This document shows positions 54,543 to 64,000 of a DNA stretch of 64,000 nucleotides, one piece after another. Source of the stretch: Corynespora cassiicola (Eukaryota; Ascomycota; Dothideomycetes; Pleosporales; Corynesporascaceae); contig JAEUWY010000010.1 in assembly GCA_022059125.1 (NCBI GenBank), positions 1 to 64,000 of the forward strand. Direction: 5' to 3'. Within the stretch, counting starts at the first letter, position 1. Each line of letters starts with the position of its first letter. Position numbers and translations under genes: made by a program. The notes below the pieces were generated by a model. It did not search any database and was not told the origin of the DNA. It worked only from the letters and a program-made list of their open reading frames with translations.

Positions 54543-55043
54543 ATGAGGTTCTCGCTCTCCGCCTCCGTATGTATGGTCCTCTCGGCTTCTCTCGTCACCG
54601 CAAGCGTCTTCCCCAAAAACAACACCGGAGACCCCGGCGCAGTATTTACCTGCACAGGCGCTGGCTGGACTGGTGACTGCGACCTTCTCGAACCCCGGTA
54701 CGATGAAACATGCCACTCGTGGAAGAAAGGCGACTATGACGGAAAACCCGACTCGATATCCCCATCCTGGGGTGGCTACTGTCTCCTGTACGATACCGAG
54801 TGGTGCAAAGGCGAGCCGCGTGAGAAGTTGGTGTTTCCTGGAGTCAGCCAGTGGGGATTCAGGCCGACGAGCATGATGTGCATCAAATGCGACAAGGACA
54901 ACGTGGGAGATGAGTGCCGGTGTAAGCGTTCTGAGAGCGCGGAGCGCAAGTGTGGACCCTGTTTGTTCGAGGACGCCGACAAGGTCCGTAAGATGAAGGA
55001 CCAAGACAAGCCAGAGTACTGCGATTATCCGGACATAGACTGA
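54543..55043 (+). CDS. Small secreted 12-cysteine protein
   Basis: Single exon, 166 aa. The signal peptide is MRFSLSASVCMVLSASLVTA. The mature part has 12 cysteines, even in number and suited to six disulfides: FTCTG, GDCDLL, ETCHSW, GYCLLY, EWCKGE, MCIKC, DECRC, RKCGPC and EYCDY. Aromatic residues are frequent (GWTGDC, SWGGYC, QWGF). No enzymatic motif is visible and I do not recognise a named family. Length, secretion and cysteine density are those of candidate effectors or antimicrobial-type proteins. It is flanked by an SAT4-like gene and an UNC93-like transporter. Confidence 0.8.
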   Translation: MRFSLSASVCMVLSASLVTASVFPKNNTGDPGAVFTCTGAGWTGDCDLLEPRYDETCHSWKKGDYDGKPDSISPSWGGYCLLYDTEWCKGEPREKLVFPGVSQWGFRPTSMMCIKCDKDNVGDECRCKRSESAERKCGPCLFEDADKVRKMKDQDKPEYCDYPDID

Positions 55044-55222
55044 GTACCAAGGACATGGGGCGTTCGTATCACTATTGAGGTTATTAAAGGGCGCAGATAC
55101 CATTATTCTACGAGTGGGGGTGCCTGGTTCGGCAGGGAGGCTTTACGGTTTGGATTTTGAATCATGTATATAATTTCCTTTCGCAATCAAATACCAAAAC
55201 CACCCTGGATCTTCATTCGAGC

Positions 55223-56757
55223 TCAAACATTCGCCGGGTCAGCAGGTGCAGCGACAAGTCCGACATTTTTACCTCCCGTTCCAATGGAATGGTCATCTGA
55301 CTCTTCGTTTCGCAGATCAACCGGTCGCTCGGGAACCAAAAGGGTAGCCATAAAAGTGGTAGGAATGCAGATGCCAAAGGCTACAAAAGCGATGACGAGA
55401 TTGACCATGGGTGAAGTCCTGACAGCACCGATGCCGAACGCCAAACACGAGCCAACCGACTCAAAAGAGCGCATCAAGCCCACCGCCAGAGTGAGCGTCT
55501 CCAAATCGTCGAAAAAGGCGCCCAGTATCCAGTAGACAAACATGTAGTGCGACTCGTTCATGAATCTAGCCCTGTCAGTTTGCAGTTTTCGTAACTTGAA
55601 CTTTGTGACTCACCGAAACAAGACATTGACCGCAAAGCCACGCCCGAAACCGGGGAGCTCCCAGTCAAGTGTGACCTTTGGTACGGTGTCTTCGTACAGT
55701 TTCTCGTTGGCGACCTGCCAGGCGAAGAGTCCGAGCATGATGACGGAGAAGATGGACCAAGTAAGCTTCGCAAGCATGGGTCGGCTGAAATACTTGATGT
55801 CGTAGAACCAACCCCAGAACATGTTTGCCGCAGTCGCTGCGATGCCAGACGTGAGCGAGCCCAGAGTCCTTGCGCGGACAGAGAAGTATCTGGTCAGATA
55901 AATGCCCTGGTACGTGGAGTTCCAGTTGAATCCCACGAGGATGGGGATGAGAAGGAAGAAGCGCCGGTCCTTCAGCAGTGCAAACCATTTGTGGAACTCC
56001 TTCATGACGGCCTTGTTTTTTGTTGGGTCTGCGACCTTCCTCCCGTCCGAGTGGATGACCTTGTGCGGCGAGGAAATGAGGAGCGCGAGAGGGAGTCCGA
56101 GACACTGAAGAGCAATGAGTACCAGGTAAGTCGAGTAGCCGACCTTTCCTCGTTCGCCGCTCTTGTAGTTTAGAGAAAGCTGGATGGAAGAGCCGATGAG
56201 CTGGCCCAACTCTCTCAGACCCAACCAAATTCCGGTAAACTTTCCGCGGTCCTTTACGTCTGCATAGCCCAGTGCAATGGCTCCCTCGGCAGCCCACAAA
56301 GCAGAGGCTGCGATGCCACATGTAGCGCCGCCAAACAAAACGAACCATTCCGTCCCATATCGATTGTTGACGTATAGCGACGCAGAGTACGGCGCATAAC
56401 CAAGTGTGCCGAGGATCAGCACTCTCTTCAACCCGAACTTGTTGGCGAGTATGGAAAAAATGGAGCAGCCAAAGACCATGATACCAAAGGTCAAAGAGTT
56501 TGCGCCGTTGACGAGATACGGCTCTTGCTGGCCTCCTGCGCCGGTATCTGAAACTTGTTAGACAATTTTTTTTTAAGAGCTTTCGGTCCAGACTGACTGT
56601 TCAACGCATTCCAAATTCCAGGTTGCGTGAAGGATATCAGGCCAACGATGATGACGTTGAAAAGAGGACTCCGGTACCACCTCGTGAATTTCGAGACAGG
56701 CTTCTGGGGTGCCTCATCAGAGGCGACCTCGCTGTCAACAATATTCTTGTCCGCCAT
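55223..56757 (-). CDS. UNC93-like MFS membrane protein
   Basis: Three exons: 56757-56598, 56547-55614 and 55565-55223, with introns of 50 and 48 bp. The joined frame is 478 aa. The ATG at 56757 is the first in frame. The start MADKNIVDSEVASDEAP is cytosolic. RSPLFNVIIVGLISFTQPGI and WNALNNTGAGGQQEPYLVNG rebuild the first helix and loop seen in fungal UNC93-like proteins. Further features are LANKFGLKRVLILG, ALWAAEGAIALGYADVKDRG and GFNWNSTYQGIYLTRYFSVR. About 11-12 helices are expected. The family belongs to the major facilitator superfamily and its fungal substrates are unknown. Confidence 0.88.
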
Positions 56758-57309
56758 GTCCAAGTGAAAAGCCCTGCCTCCAAAATCGATCGGACATCAG
56801 CGCGTTCTTAAAAAGTCGCGTACCCTTGGAAAAACCTGGGCATTCCGGCTTGCTTCCGAGGATGACCCAGCGATTAGATAGGGGAGTTTTACTTCATTGG
56901 ATGGGAGAGAAGCCATCCTCTTGAGCGGGTCTGGTCCGTATGGCGTTATGCGATGCATGTATGAGGACATTGGCAAGCGAGGCCTTGTGGGTCGCGCATG
57001 TCCCAGCACGGCTGCGCAGACGTGGGCACGGATTACTCTAAACTGAACTACCTCCACGCCTCGACGCGAGGAGTGGGGGATGGTTGCATTGCCGGGCTGG
57101 ACGACCTACTAGCGACGTGCTTGCACGGGAATATGGTAACATTAAGTCTACACAAGCGTAGGTCTACCTCCGATCCCGCCTCGTCTAGACTCATCCCAAC
57201 CGCCATCTTGACTCTTGGGTTTGTGCCTGCGCCCGGTTTTGTGTAAAATTCTGCGCAAGCTATCTTCAGCCACCAGGGGTTCCATTGCGCAACCGATACT
57301 CAGAGCTGT
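56758..57309. other. Intergenic between the UNC93-like gene and the dioxygenase remnant
   Basis: Contains the UNC93-like promoter. No supported gene. Confidence 0.5.
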
Positions 57310-58065
57310 GCCAGTCAAATCATCCGTTGGTCTTGATGTGCCATATCCCCCAGGCAATGCATTTCTCCTGACCCTCGCGCCCTCCCAGCCATCCACCTCC
57401 CCTTCGAGCTCACCAACCAAGTCGGCTACTTGTCACCCACAGGAGAAATCCATAGACTACTCAATGGGCACCATGCCTTATTCTTCAAAGACGTGGAATT
57501 GCATCGGCAGATGACTTTTCCCAAGCCGCGCACGCATTCGGCTGGCCACCGCACGAAGACATTGGAAACCCCGTCCACCGCCCAACCCTAGCCACCAACC
57601 TCGCAACCACAAACGAAGGACCCAACACACAGCCTGTATACCCGCAGAACGAGTTCATTCCGGGGCCTTATTTTCAAATCCATGTGCTCTTACATTGCTT
57701 ACCGACAGCGATGCGGGAGTAAAAGAATCAGACTGCGCCGAGTGCCGGGCGAGGCGGCGTTATTCAACAGCTCTGTGTCGCAGTTTTTGCATGCGGTTAC
57801 GGTGGGAGTTTGGAGTTGCCGCATTTGAATGAGGATGGTGGTTATTAACTACCAGTGTTTTATGGAGACGGATGGTTGGTTTCTAAAGGCTGTTTGATGG
57901 TGCAGTGGAGATTATCAGGGAGACGAGAGCACTTCTTGGTTGGCGCAAGTGTAATGTTCTATTGCTAGAAAAACATGCAATTCACCATCGTATAGAGGTA
58001 TTGGTTTAGGAGAGGAGAGTGGTGGCTGGTTCGTCGGACGAGCCAGAGGGACTATAATAATACAG
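57310..58065 (+). pseudogene. Degenerate TauD/TfdA-type Fe(II)/2-oxoglutarate dioxygenase
   Basis: No single open frame covers this region, but collinear pieces in different frames match the family: VGYLSPTGEIHRLLNGHHAL and FFKDVELHR (frame 1); then, after a 1-nt shift near 57508, ADDFSQAAHAFGWPPHEDIG, NPVHRPTLATN and NEGPNTQPVYPQNEF (ending in TAA near 57720); later a YGDG segment; and finally GAVEIIRETRALLGWRKCNV, LLLEKHAIHHR and ERRVVAG around an in-frame TAG. In active relatives the PVYPxNEF motif has histidine at x as the first iron ligand; here it is glutamine. The distal histidine region (IHHR) is still recognisable. The order of pieces shows one decayed gene of about 350 codons rather than chance matches. 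Confidence 0.7.
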
Positions 58066-58115
58066 CAAAGATCGCCCCGGGTTAAGAATAACGGGCAGCT
58101 GATCTAAGGCGATTC

Positions 58116-59727
58116 TCATTCGCGCAGTTTCAATCCAATATTCAACGGCTTTCTTTGCCAGACGAAAAAAGTCTGCTGCTCAGCGAAATCTCTTACTTCC
58201 TGCGCGGCGTTGATATCAAACGAGAACAGTATCCGCGCGATTGTGAGCCGTATCTCGGCCATGGCCAGCTTTTGCCCCAGACATTTATGTCGACCCGTTG
58301 AAAATGGCTGGAAGGCGGACATGTTATCTGTCGGGAATGGAGTCTGCGAGGTGAATCGCTCGGGGACGAAGCTGTCAGGGCTGTTGAAATTGGAAGGCGA
58401 TCGGTAGGCAGGATATTGGTTCAGGGAAACAAATGTCTAGGTAAGTCAGCGTCTGTCAAAAGCACAGAGACATTAGAAACATACGTCTCCAGGTACCCAC
58501 TGGCCACAAATGTTCTCGCCTCCTTTCGGAATAACGCGAGGGATACCGAGAGACGCGGGAGGATACAGCCGGACGCTTTCCTCAATGACGGCAGTGAGAT
58601 ACTCAAGATGTGCGACAGTTTCGACTTTGATCTCATCTTCATGTTGAAAGGTCTTTCGAACTTCATCCTCTACTTTGCGGAGCGCACTGGGATGCCGCAG
58701 GAGCGCATTGAATATCGATGCCATGGCAGCGCTGGTTGTTTCCGCTCCTGCAAATATAAGCAGGGACATGTCAACTTCGAGCTCTTCCTGTGAAATCTTG
58801 ACTTCTCCTTTCTGCTTATTGTACTGTAAGATGGAGTAGACGTAATCTTGAGACTTGGTACCGTCTTGTACACTCAGCCGCTGTTGGACCTTGGCTTTGG
58901 CTATTGCCTTGTGATATTCCACCTTTTTCAGTATGCTCCTTGGAATAGCGAGCTTCAGAAGCTTGTCAAGCGGAGAGAAGAAGTTTACGGCGGCGACCAA
59001 GGTGCTACCCTTGCCGAAAGCAATGGTGATATCCACCCAAGGATGCGCCTTGCCGTTTTTGACACAGTCAAAACTCTCACCGAAGGACAGTGCTCCGGAA
59101 ATATCGAAAGTGAGGAAGTCGAGCCAAGAGACGATATTGACTACGGCTTGTCCATCTACGGCTGCTTGCTCCTTGAACTTGGAAATCATGAGACCCACAA
59201 AATATTCGAGTATTGGGGCGTGCTCGGCAACTGCATGTTCAGTGAAGGCGCCCATCAGTGCGCGACGGTGGCGGGTATGAGCGGCTTCATTGATGGACAT
59301 GATACTTTCAGGCGCACCCGGGGGCTGCTTTCCCCAGGTGCCGTTCTTGGTTATGACCTTGTCGCCGGTATGAGACATGAATATGTCTTTCCAAGCCCGT
59401 GCATCAATATACGAAAGTTCGCTAGGGGCAATGCGGACGATGGGGCCGTACTCCTGATGAAGTTCATGCAGCCGTCGATGGAGATTACCGGATTGCATCG
59501 ACACGGCCCATGCCAACCGCGTGGCTGCCCATGCCTTCGGTCCTGGATAGCTGCGCAAGGGATGGAAAAAAAGGTTGTAGGTGATTTTGAAAGTTCCCTA
59601 ACCCAAGGTTTAGTAAGATAGACAAGAATTGACATGAGCATGTACTTACGAACAATAGGGCCGCGGAAGCGCAGAGCGCTCCGTATCCGACAAAGGCACT
59701 TAGGATATGGAACATCTCCCGGTACAT
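58116..59727 (-). CDS. Cytochrome P450 monooxygenase
   Basis: Three exons: 59727-59650, 59597-58485 and 58436-58116, with introns of 52 and 48 bp. The joined frame is 503 aa. The membrane anchor (FHILSAFVGYGALCASAALL) is followed, across intron 1, by TYNLFFHPLRSYPGPKAWA. Further motifs are the C-helix HTRHRRALMGAF, the I-helix LLIFAGAETTSAAMAS, the ExxR motif ESVRLYPPAS, the PERF motif FVPERF and the heme loop FSTGRHKCLGQKLA. Histidine replaces the usual arginine two residues before the cysteine, as in some fungal P450s with a GRHxC loop. The closest impression is the isotrichodermin-hydroxylase-like group. It is ER-anchored, with unknown substrate. The gene starts about 190 bp from the stop of the dehydrogenase on the same strand. 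Confidence 0.93.
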
Positions 59728-59914
59728 CTCTGGAGACTTGGATGATGATGCACGGTTTGAAATTCGAACTGATGATGGACTTAAATATCTTTGCCGGAGA
59801 CTAGAAGCCCACGCACAGAGCCTGTAAAGGAACCATGGCGTGAGGGGCCGGGCTCTCGTTGTCTCGCTAACGGTAATACACCTCGAATACGCTCATTGGC
59901 CGGGGACAAACTGC

Positions 59915-60661
59915 CTATTCCTTTTCGTCGTGTTTCCATCCTAGAATCCTTCGAGCCTTGTCGTGCGTCCAAAATGCCCGATTCCCCTCGAAATCGCCCA
60001 CCGCTGCATCCTTCCAGTTGTCGTGCTCTTCTGAGACTTCCTCCTTGGATGCTACCTCATGGATGCGGAGGCATGCGATCTTCATGCCCGGAAACCAATT
60101 GACGAATGCTTGGGCCTGGATCTCGGCCTCACGCTTCGCCAGCGCATAAGAGTCTGTCGGGTTTGGTGGGTAGTCCTCGTCGATGGGAAAATAGGGAAAA
60201 GCCAGCGGCTGGTTCGCATAGGCCAGTCCTATGGCGTTGACTGAAGAAGCATAGCAAATCCTCTTGATTCCGAGCTGGCCGCACGCGCGGAACCCGTTGA
60301 AGGCCGACTGAACGTTGTTCTGGTGAACTAGCCAGTCGGGTTTCCCGACCGGATTGGGGATAGCGGCGAGATGGATGAGTGCATCACAGCCCTTCAAGGC
60401 CGCCAGCGTGTCGTCGTAATCGGAGGCTGTGTCCGCCGTGCGCATTTCAGACTTGGGCGTGCCGTTGTGTTCCTGGGCGGTGCGATTCACTTGGACTGTG
60501 GCGTGACCTGCCTTTGCGCACAACCTGACAACTTCGTTTCCAACAGTCCCTCGAGCTCCTGTGATGGCGATCCTCATTTTTGCGTTTGAATCTTTTGCAA
60601 AGGTGCGTACGCCATGCCGGGGACATGATGTTAGGAGCTGCCTTATGGACTGCATGCTCAT
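59915..60661 (-). CDS. Extended short-chain dehydrogenase (NAD epimerase-like) with apparent internal deletion
   Basis: Single exon, 248 aa. The Rossmann motif is AITGARGTVGNEVVR, then HLAAIPNPVG, CYASSVNAIG and the catalytic YALAKREAE (YxxxK). A 28-residue leader (MSMQSIRQLLTSCPRHGV) is arginine-containing and could be a mitochondrial presequence; a second ATG at its end (KMRIAITG) would give a leaderless form. After LRIHEVASKEEVSEEHDNW the chain jumps to the C-terminal block FEGNRAFWTHDKARRILGW. From memory of fungal relatives, a segment of about 50 residues (the LWGWV...ARA region contributing to the substrate pocket) normally lies between them. The loss keeps frame. Substrate unknown, and activity is doubtful. 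Confidence 0.8.
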   Translation of the reverse strand: MSMQSIRQLLTSCPRHGVRTFAKDSNAKMRIAITGARGTVGNEVVRLCAKAGHATVQVNRTAQEHNGTPKSEMRTADTASDYDDTLAALKGCDALIHLAAIPNPVGKPDWLVHQNNVQSAFNGFRACGQLGIKRICYASSVNAIGLAYANQPLAFPYFPIDEDYPPNPTDSYALAKREAEIQAQAFVNWFPGMKIACLRIHEVASKEEVSEEHDNWKDAAVGDFEGNRAFWTHDKARRILGWKHDEKE

Positions 60662-61161
60662 AACCAGAAGTATGACGTTCAGTCGAAGTGATGGTGACGA
60701 GTGCCTCGCCGTACACTTCCGAGACGGAATGAGACGGAATCATGATTTCTTTCTTTCTTTCATTCTTTGCCGTGGAGCGGTTGCTGGGCGCTGCCCATGG
60801 CATTGTCAGAGGCATGCAGCGAGGGGTGGTGGGAAGGTGACGTCATCGCATTCTGTTCGTTTGCCGCTTGATCAAAAAGGGCTTCATATGGCGAACAGCA
60901 CTGACACGTCGGATGGGAGGCAGAGGGGTATGGATGGGGGTTAATGGGGCCAATAAGCCTACAAGGCTGAACTGAGCGAGCAGACGATGGCGAATGGCGA
61001 TCTCGAGGCGCAGTTGGCTCCACAGCCTCACAGACTGGAGTGGACGCAACATGATCTGGGCATAAAAGAACCCACCGCCCTGTGTGTCTTTGTTTATCGT
61101 CGTCAAATCGCTCTACGTACCAGGGCTTTTTCATTTATTGACACCAAATATACCGCGCAAT
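60662..61161. other. Intergenic between divergent dehydrogenase and small membrane-protein genes
   Basis: No supported gene. It contains both promoters. Short frames overlap on both strands without domains. Confidence 0.5.
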
Positions 61162-61630
61162 ATGACAATGGAGGGTCCCGCGGACATTAAGACGGCGGGC
61201 GAAGAGGTTGGTAATGAAATAAAGGAAGAAAGGGCCGGTTCCAAGGACAGTAAGGCTTTTCCATGATGTCACTGTGGTAACGGCTCGTTGACAGTGCTCG
61301 CCAGAAACAGAGGCACCCAAGTTGCTTTCAGGGCATACAGGGATTCACCGGCTCATTGAGGTGATTGTGGGCTGGGGTTTTTACATCGCCTATGTGACCG
61401 CTCTCTTTCGGGTTTTTCACATTTGTCGATGCAAGGCCATCGTACGCGGCATCCCAATGCCCGAAGAATACTCGCACTTGGATATATTTTTGAAGAGTCT
61501 GTTCTATGCGACGGTCACGCACATCTTGTCGAAATATGGGCCTTACGACGTCTACGCCCACCTTGGCTTTAAATCTGTTCGTCCTCCGGCACGATCACTT
61601 GGCCCTCCAAATGAGCAAGGGAAACCATAG
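61162..61630 (+). CDS. Small hypothetical protein with one hydrophobic segment
   Basis: Two exons, 61162-61249 and 61311-61630, with a 61-bp intron (GTAAGG donor, AACAG acceptor), give 135 aa. The ATG at 61162 starts a charged head (MTMEGPADIKTAGEEVGNEI). The splice leads into a probable membrane helix (VIVGWGFYIAYVTALFRVF) and a basic C-terminus with AIVRGIPMPEEYSHLDIF. No family recognised. The exon joining is supported by phase and splice signals only, so the gene is moderately likely. Confidence 0.5.
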
Positions 61631-62052
61631 CCTAGATATTGTTTTCTGATCAAAATACCGGGAATCTGTCCTTAATGTCATATGCTTAAGGGAGACTGTG
61701 CGGAAGCTTAAACGCCCAAAGTGGGTTTCGCAATCGACGTCTGATTCGCGGGCAGTTTGAAGCAAGCTTTTAGGCTAGGCGATCAGTCAGTCCTGGCGTA
61801 TTTACCGTCTCATTCAATAAATCGATCGATCGCGATTCATGCATAGGGTTTCGCGAAGAAAGGAGTGAAAAAGAAATCCTTCTTCTAGTGCCTACCGCAC
61901 GTTTCTTATCTGCTATCTGTACCATACTTTGCTGTCGTTCCCCCAGGCTTCTGTTACTGTCCGAAACGGCTCTCCTCAACCTACATGCAAATCGCTCGAC
62001 CTAAATAGCTCGATAGGCCATTCACCGCGCGTACAGGAGAAACGTTCCAGAA
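61631..62052. other. Intergenic
   Basis: Nothing supported. Upstream region of the next gene. Confidence 0.5.
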
Positions 62053-62643
62053 ATGTCCTCCTCCCTGCAGATTCGCTTCGAAAGGCAAGCCTTCCGCAAG
62101 ATCACAGCTACCTCCTCAGGGAGCCCGCGCAGGAGAACACCCACTGAGCTCGACTTCACTCTTGTATCCAACACGCCGGGCATCACGCTGTTTCTACCCG
62201 TGGTAGGCGTAGTGTCAAAACCTCGAGACGATCCGGTCTTATACATCAAAGCCACGCGCAAACAGTTCAAGGCCCTGAACACGGTCGTCGTGCACCGATT
62301 CAACTTGGACTGCTACCTCACGTATGCTGGTTCCATGTTGGGATGCCGCATAGTGGACAGCGATGCGCCGCCTCCATACGAAGGCGATGTCGAGGTCGAA
62401 CTGCACAGAATCGGGAAAAATGGATTCCAGAGCTATCTGGCGACAAGATTGAAGAGCATTGGCCGCCTGTTTGGTCTCACACTGCGGAAAGAGAACGGTC
62501 TGGAGGCATCAAAAGAGAGGCAAAAGTCATGGCGATACCACTGGTCTGGTCAGAATCTGCCCAGCATCCACGTAGCACAGGGCTGGGGCACCGATGTGGC
62601 CTTTGCTGCTCGACACATCGCCGGCCGGCCTGGACGAGGTTGA
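62053..62643 (+). CDS. Hypothetical protein, 196 aa
   Basis: Single open frame from an ATG in good context. It starts MSSSLQIRFERQAFRKITA, with a central beta-rich stretch (GITLFLPVVGVVSK, DPVLYIKATRKQFKAL) and a basic, low-complexity end. No signal peptide, no membrane helix and no domain that I recognise. The C-terminal 30 residues look less protein-like, so the true end may be spliced. Confidence 0.45.
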   Translation: MSSSLQIRFERQAFRKITATSSGSPRRRTPTELDFTLVSNTPGITLFLPVVGVVSKPRDDPVLYIKATRKQFKALNTVVVHRFNLDCYLTYAGSMLGCRIVDSDAPPPYEGDVEVELHRIGKNGFQSYLATRLKSIGRLFGLTLRKENGLEASKERQKSWRYHWSGQNLPSIHVAQGWGTDVAFAARHIAGRPGRG

Positions 62644-64000
62644 AAGCAGATCTCCATCGACGGCACGCAACAAGAAACTGAATATCACACGCGAGTGTTA
62701 TGGACGGAAAACACGCCTCCGAAATGACGATGTCGAGCCTTGGCTCCCCCGCGATACTGGACGAAATGGCGCGACCTCTTTTCCATCGGCGTTTCACCAC
62801 TGCATGCCTGGCCAACAAGGACGTTTTCTTCTCCGCACTCACGGCGCACACTCGCATATTCTGGCACAGGCTTGACATTTTTTTTCTCTGAGCCCCCCTG
62901 CTGCTGGTCGGATCAGCCTTGTTTCTTGATTTGGAGCGTGTGCTATCTTTCGATCCGTGCATCCCTTGCACGATACGGCCCGAAAAGCAGTGTTCGCCAA
63001 CCTACGTGGCAGCGCGACGATCAATAAACACAAATATTGACCCGACTCGGATTCTGGGCAAACAAACTAGGGATGCGGCATTTTGAATATATTTTTTTCG
63101 GGGCACACTGGCGTTGATGCCTGGAGTTAAGCAAGGAGTCGTTGTAATCTTCGATATGACGGGACGATATAGACACAATTTTGCAGTTCTGACAAGGACT
63201 AATGATCGGCGCAACACTAAGCGTTTGTAATTTTTGCATCATCTTCTAGATTAATATATACACATCCATCTACATACATGCTTGACCTTGAGAAGTACCA
63301 CTTGGTCGCTTTCGGTCACAGACTGGCAGATTGTGGACTGGGGAGCCGGAACGCTGGAAAGCTGGTCTGATGTCCCAATGAGCTACTATCAATTGCTGGC
63401 TTGGAAAAAATTCTTATCACATTAATCGAAATAGATTGTAGTCACTCAGCATGAAGCTTTTTACTTGGGGCATATAGATGCAACATGCCTTGATCTTTGC
63501 ATTCTGATCTAAGGAGAATATCATGTGACGTAAAAGCCGTCTTCACTCTAGGCTAAGTGAAATGGGTGTATAGCTGTTGAGGTAATTGCTGTAGTTTGCC
63601 TGACTTAATCACTACACTGAATTTCCGGACTCCTCAGTCAATTCACTCTTCGTAGCTTTTCACAACATGATAAAGATATAGCATATGAACTCATGACCAT
63701 GCAATACTCATGGACCTTGAACTTATCTTACAACCTACAACTACCTTCTTGCACTCTAAACTACTAGGCTTAGCCAACTTAGCCGTTATACGTCAATCTA
63801 ACAGAGAGGGAGCTTCCTGGTAAGCCTTTCAGTACCAAATTATTGTGGGTCAGTAATTGTCTATTCAAGGACCCAACAGCTAATATTTCAAGCAGAATCA
63901 GTTTTTACTTGGGTCAGAATGGCTCCAACTTCGAGTGTCAAAGTTCATATTGCCCACAAATATGTACACGACTTGACCTGCCTCTTTAACGGACCCAAGT
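62644..64000. other. Window end, no gene seen
   Basis: About 1.36 kb in which frames are short on both strands. AT content rises after 63000. A neighbouring gene may lie beyond the window. Confidence 0.55.

Noticed and set aside
54465..55103. Minus-strand 212-codon frame opposite the 12-cysteine protein
   Set aside because: The composition is that of a shadow frame. The sense strand has a clear signal peptide and ordered cysteines.
58848..59621. Plus-strand 257-codon frame inside the P450
   Set aside because: Shadow of the secure minus-strand P450, with no domain.
1..64000. tRNA, rRNA or CRISPR features
   Set aside because: Reading both strands by eye I saw no tRNA T-loop/acceptor pairing, no rRNA-like sequence and no regularly spaced repeats. 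A tRNA scan would be the decisive test.

Overview
The window is the left end of a chromosome from a filamentous ascomycete (Pezizomycotina). It opens with about 20 perfect copies of the CCCTAA telomere repeat. The genes carry short introns (about 45-77 bp) with GT-AG borders. An AT-rich block with RIP-like (C-to-T decay) composition surrounds a dead transposon. Gene families are typically fungal: SAT4/PTH11-like membrane proteins, fungal P450s, GH128, an LPMO-like protein and an UNC93-like transporter. I cannot name the species. The wall-degrading enzymes suggest a plant-associated or litter-degrading fungus.

Layout. 0-12 kb, subtelomere: telomere, a P450 cut off by the telomere, a glutathione S-transferase, the 3 kb AT-rich block with a 2,129-bp inverted-repeat transposon, a multi-exon membrane-protein gene broken by stops and frameshifts, and a sugar transporter. 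12-16.8 kb: a truncated CAP protein, a small secreted protein broken by one TGA, an unusual two-domain 477-aa protein, a 168-bp tandem duplication and a GH128 glucanase. 17-19.3 kb: a double-Myb telobox protein of the TTAGGG-binding type. 20.4-28.1 kb: three carbohydrate enzymes (GH43, GH43, GH95). 28-41 kb: an SAT4-like protein, a P450, two F-box/2EXR-like proteins, a secreted protein with a likely GC-AG intron, GPI2 and an annexin. 43-55 kb: a repeat-rich secreted protein, an LPMO-like protein, a GH53 galactanase, a BBE-type oxidase, a second SAT4-like protein and a 12-cysteine secreted protein. 55-62.6 kb: an UNC93-like transporter, a TauD/TfdA dioxygenase pseudogene, a P450, a short-chain dehydrogenase with an apparent internal deletion, and two uncharacterised small genes.

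How the genes fit together. GH43 x2, GH95 and GH53 act on arabinan, xylan, galactan and fucosylated side chains of pectin and hemicellulose. Together with the sugar transporter, the LPMO-like protein and the BBE oxidase they look like a plant cell-wall utilisation set. Several small secreted proteins fit an effector-rich subtelomere. Decay is concentrated near the telomere and transposon (0-13 kb), plus one degenerate dioxygenase near 57.5 kb. Housekeeping-type genes (telobox protein, GPI2, annexin) lie among the accessory genes. Exon borders were deduced by eye from splice signals and frame continuity. No alignments were run, so family names rest on recognised motifs.
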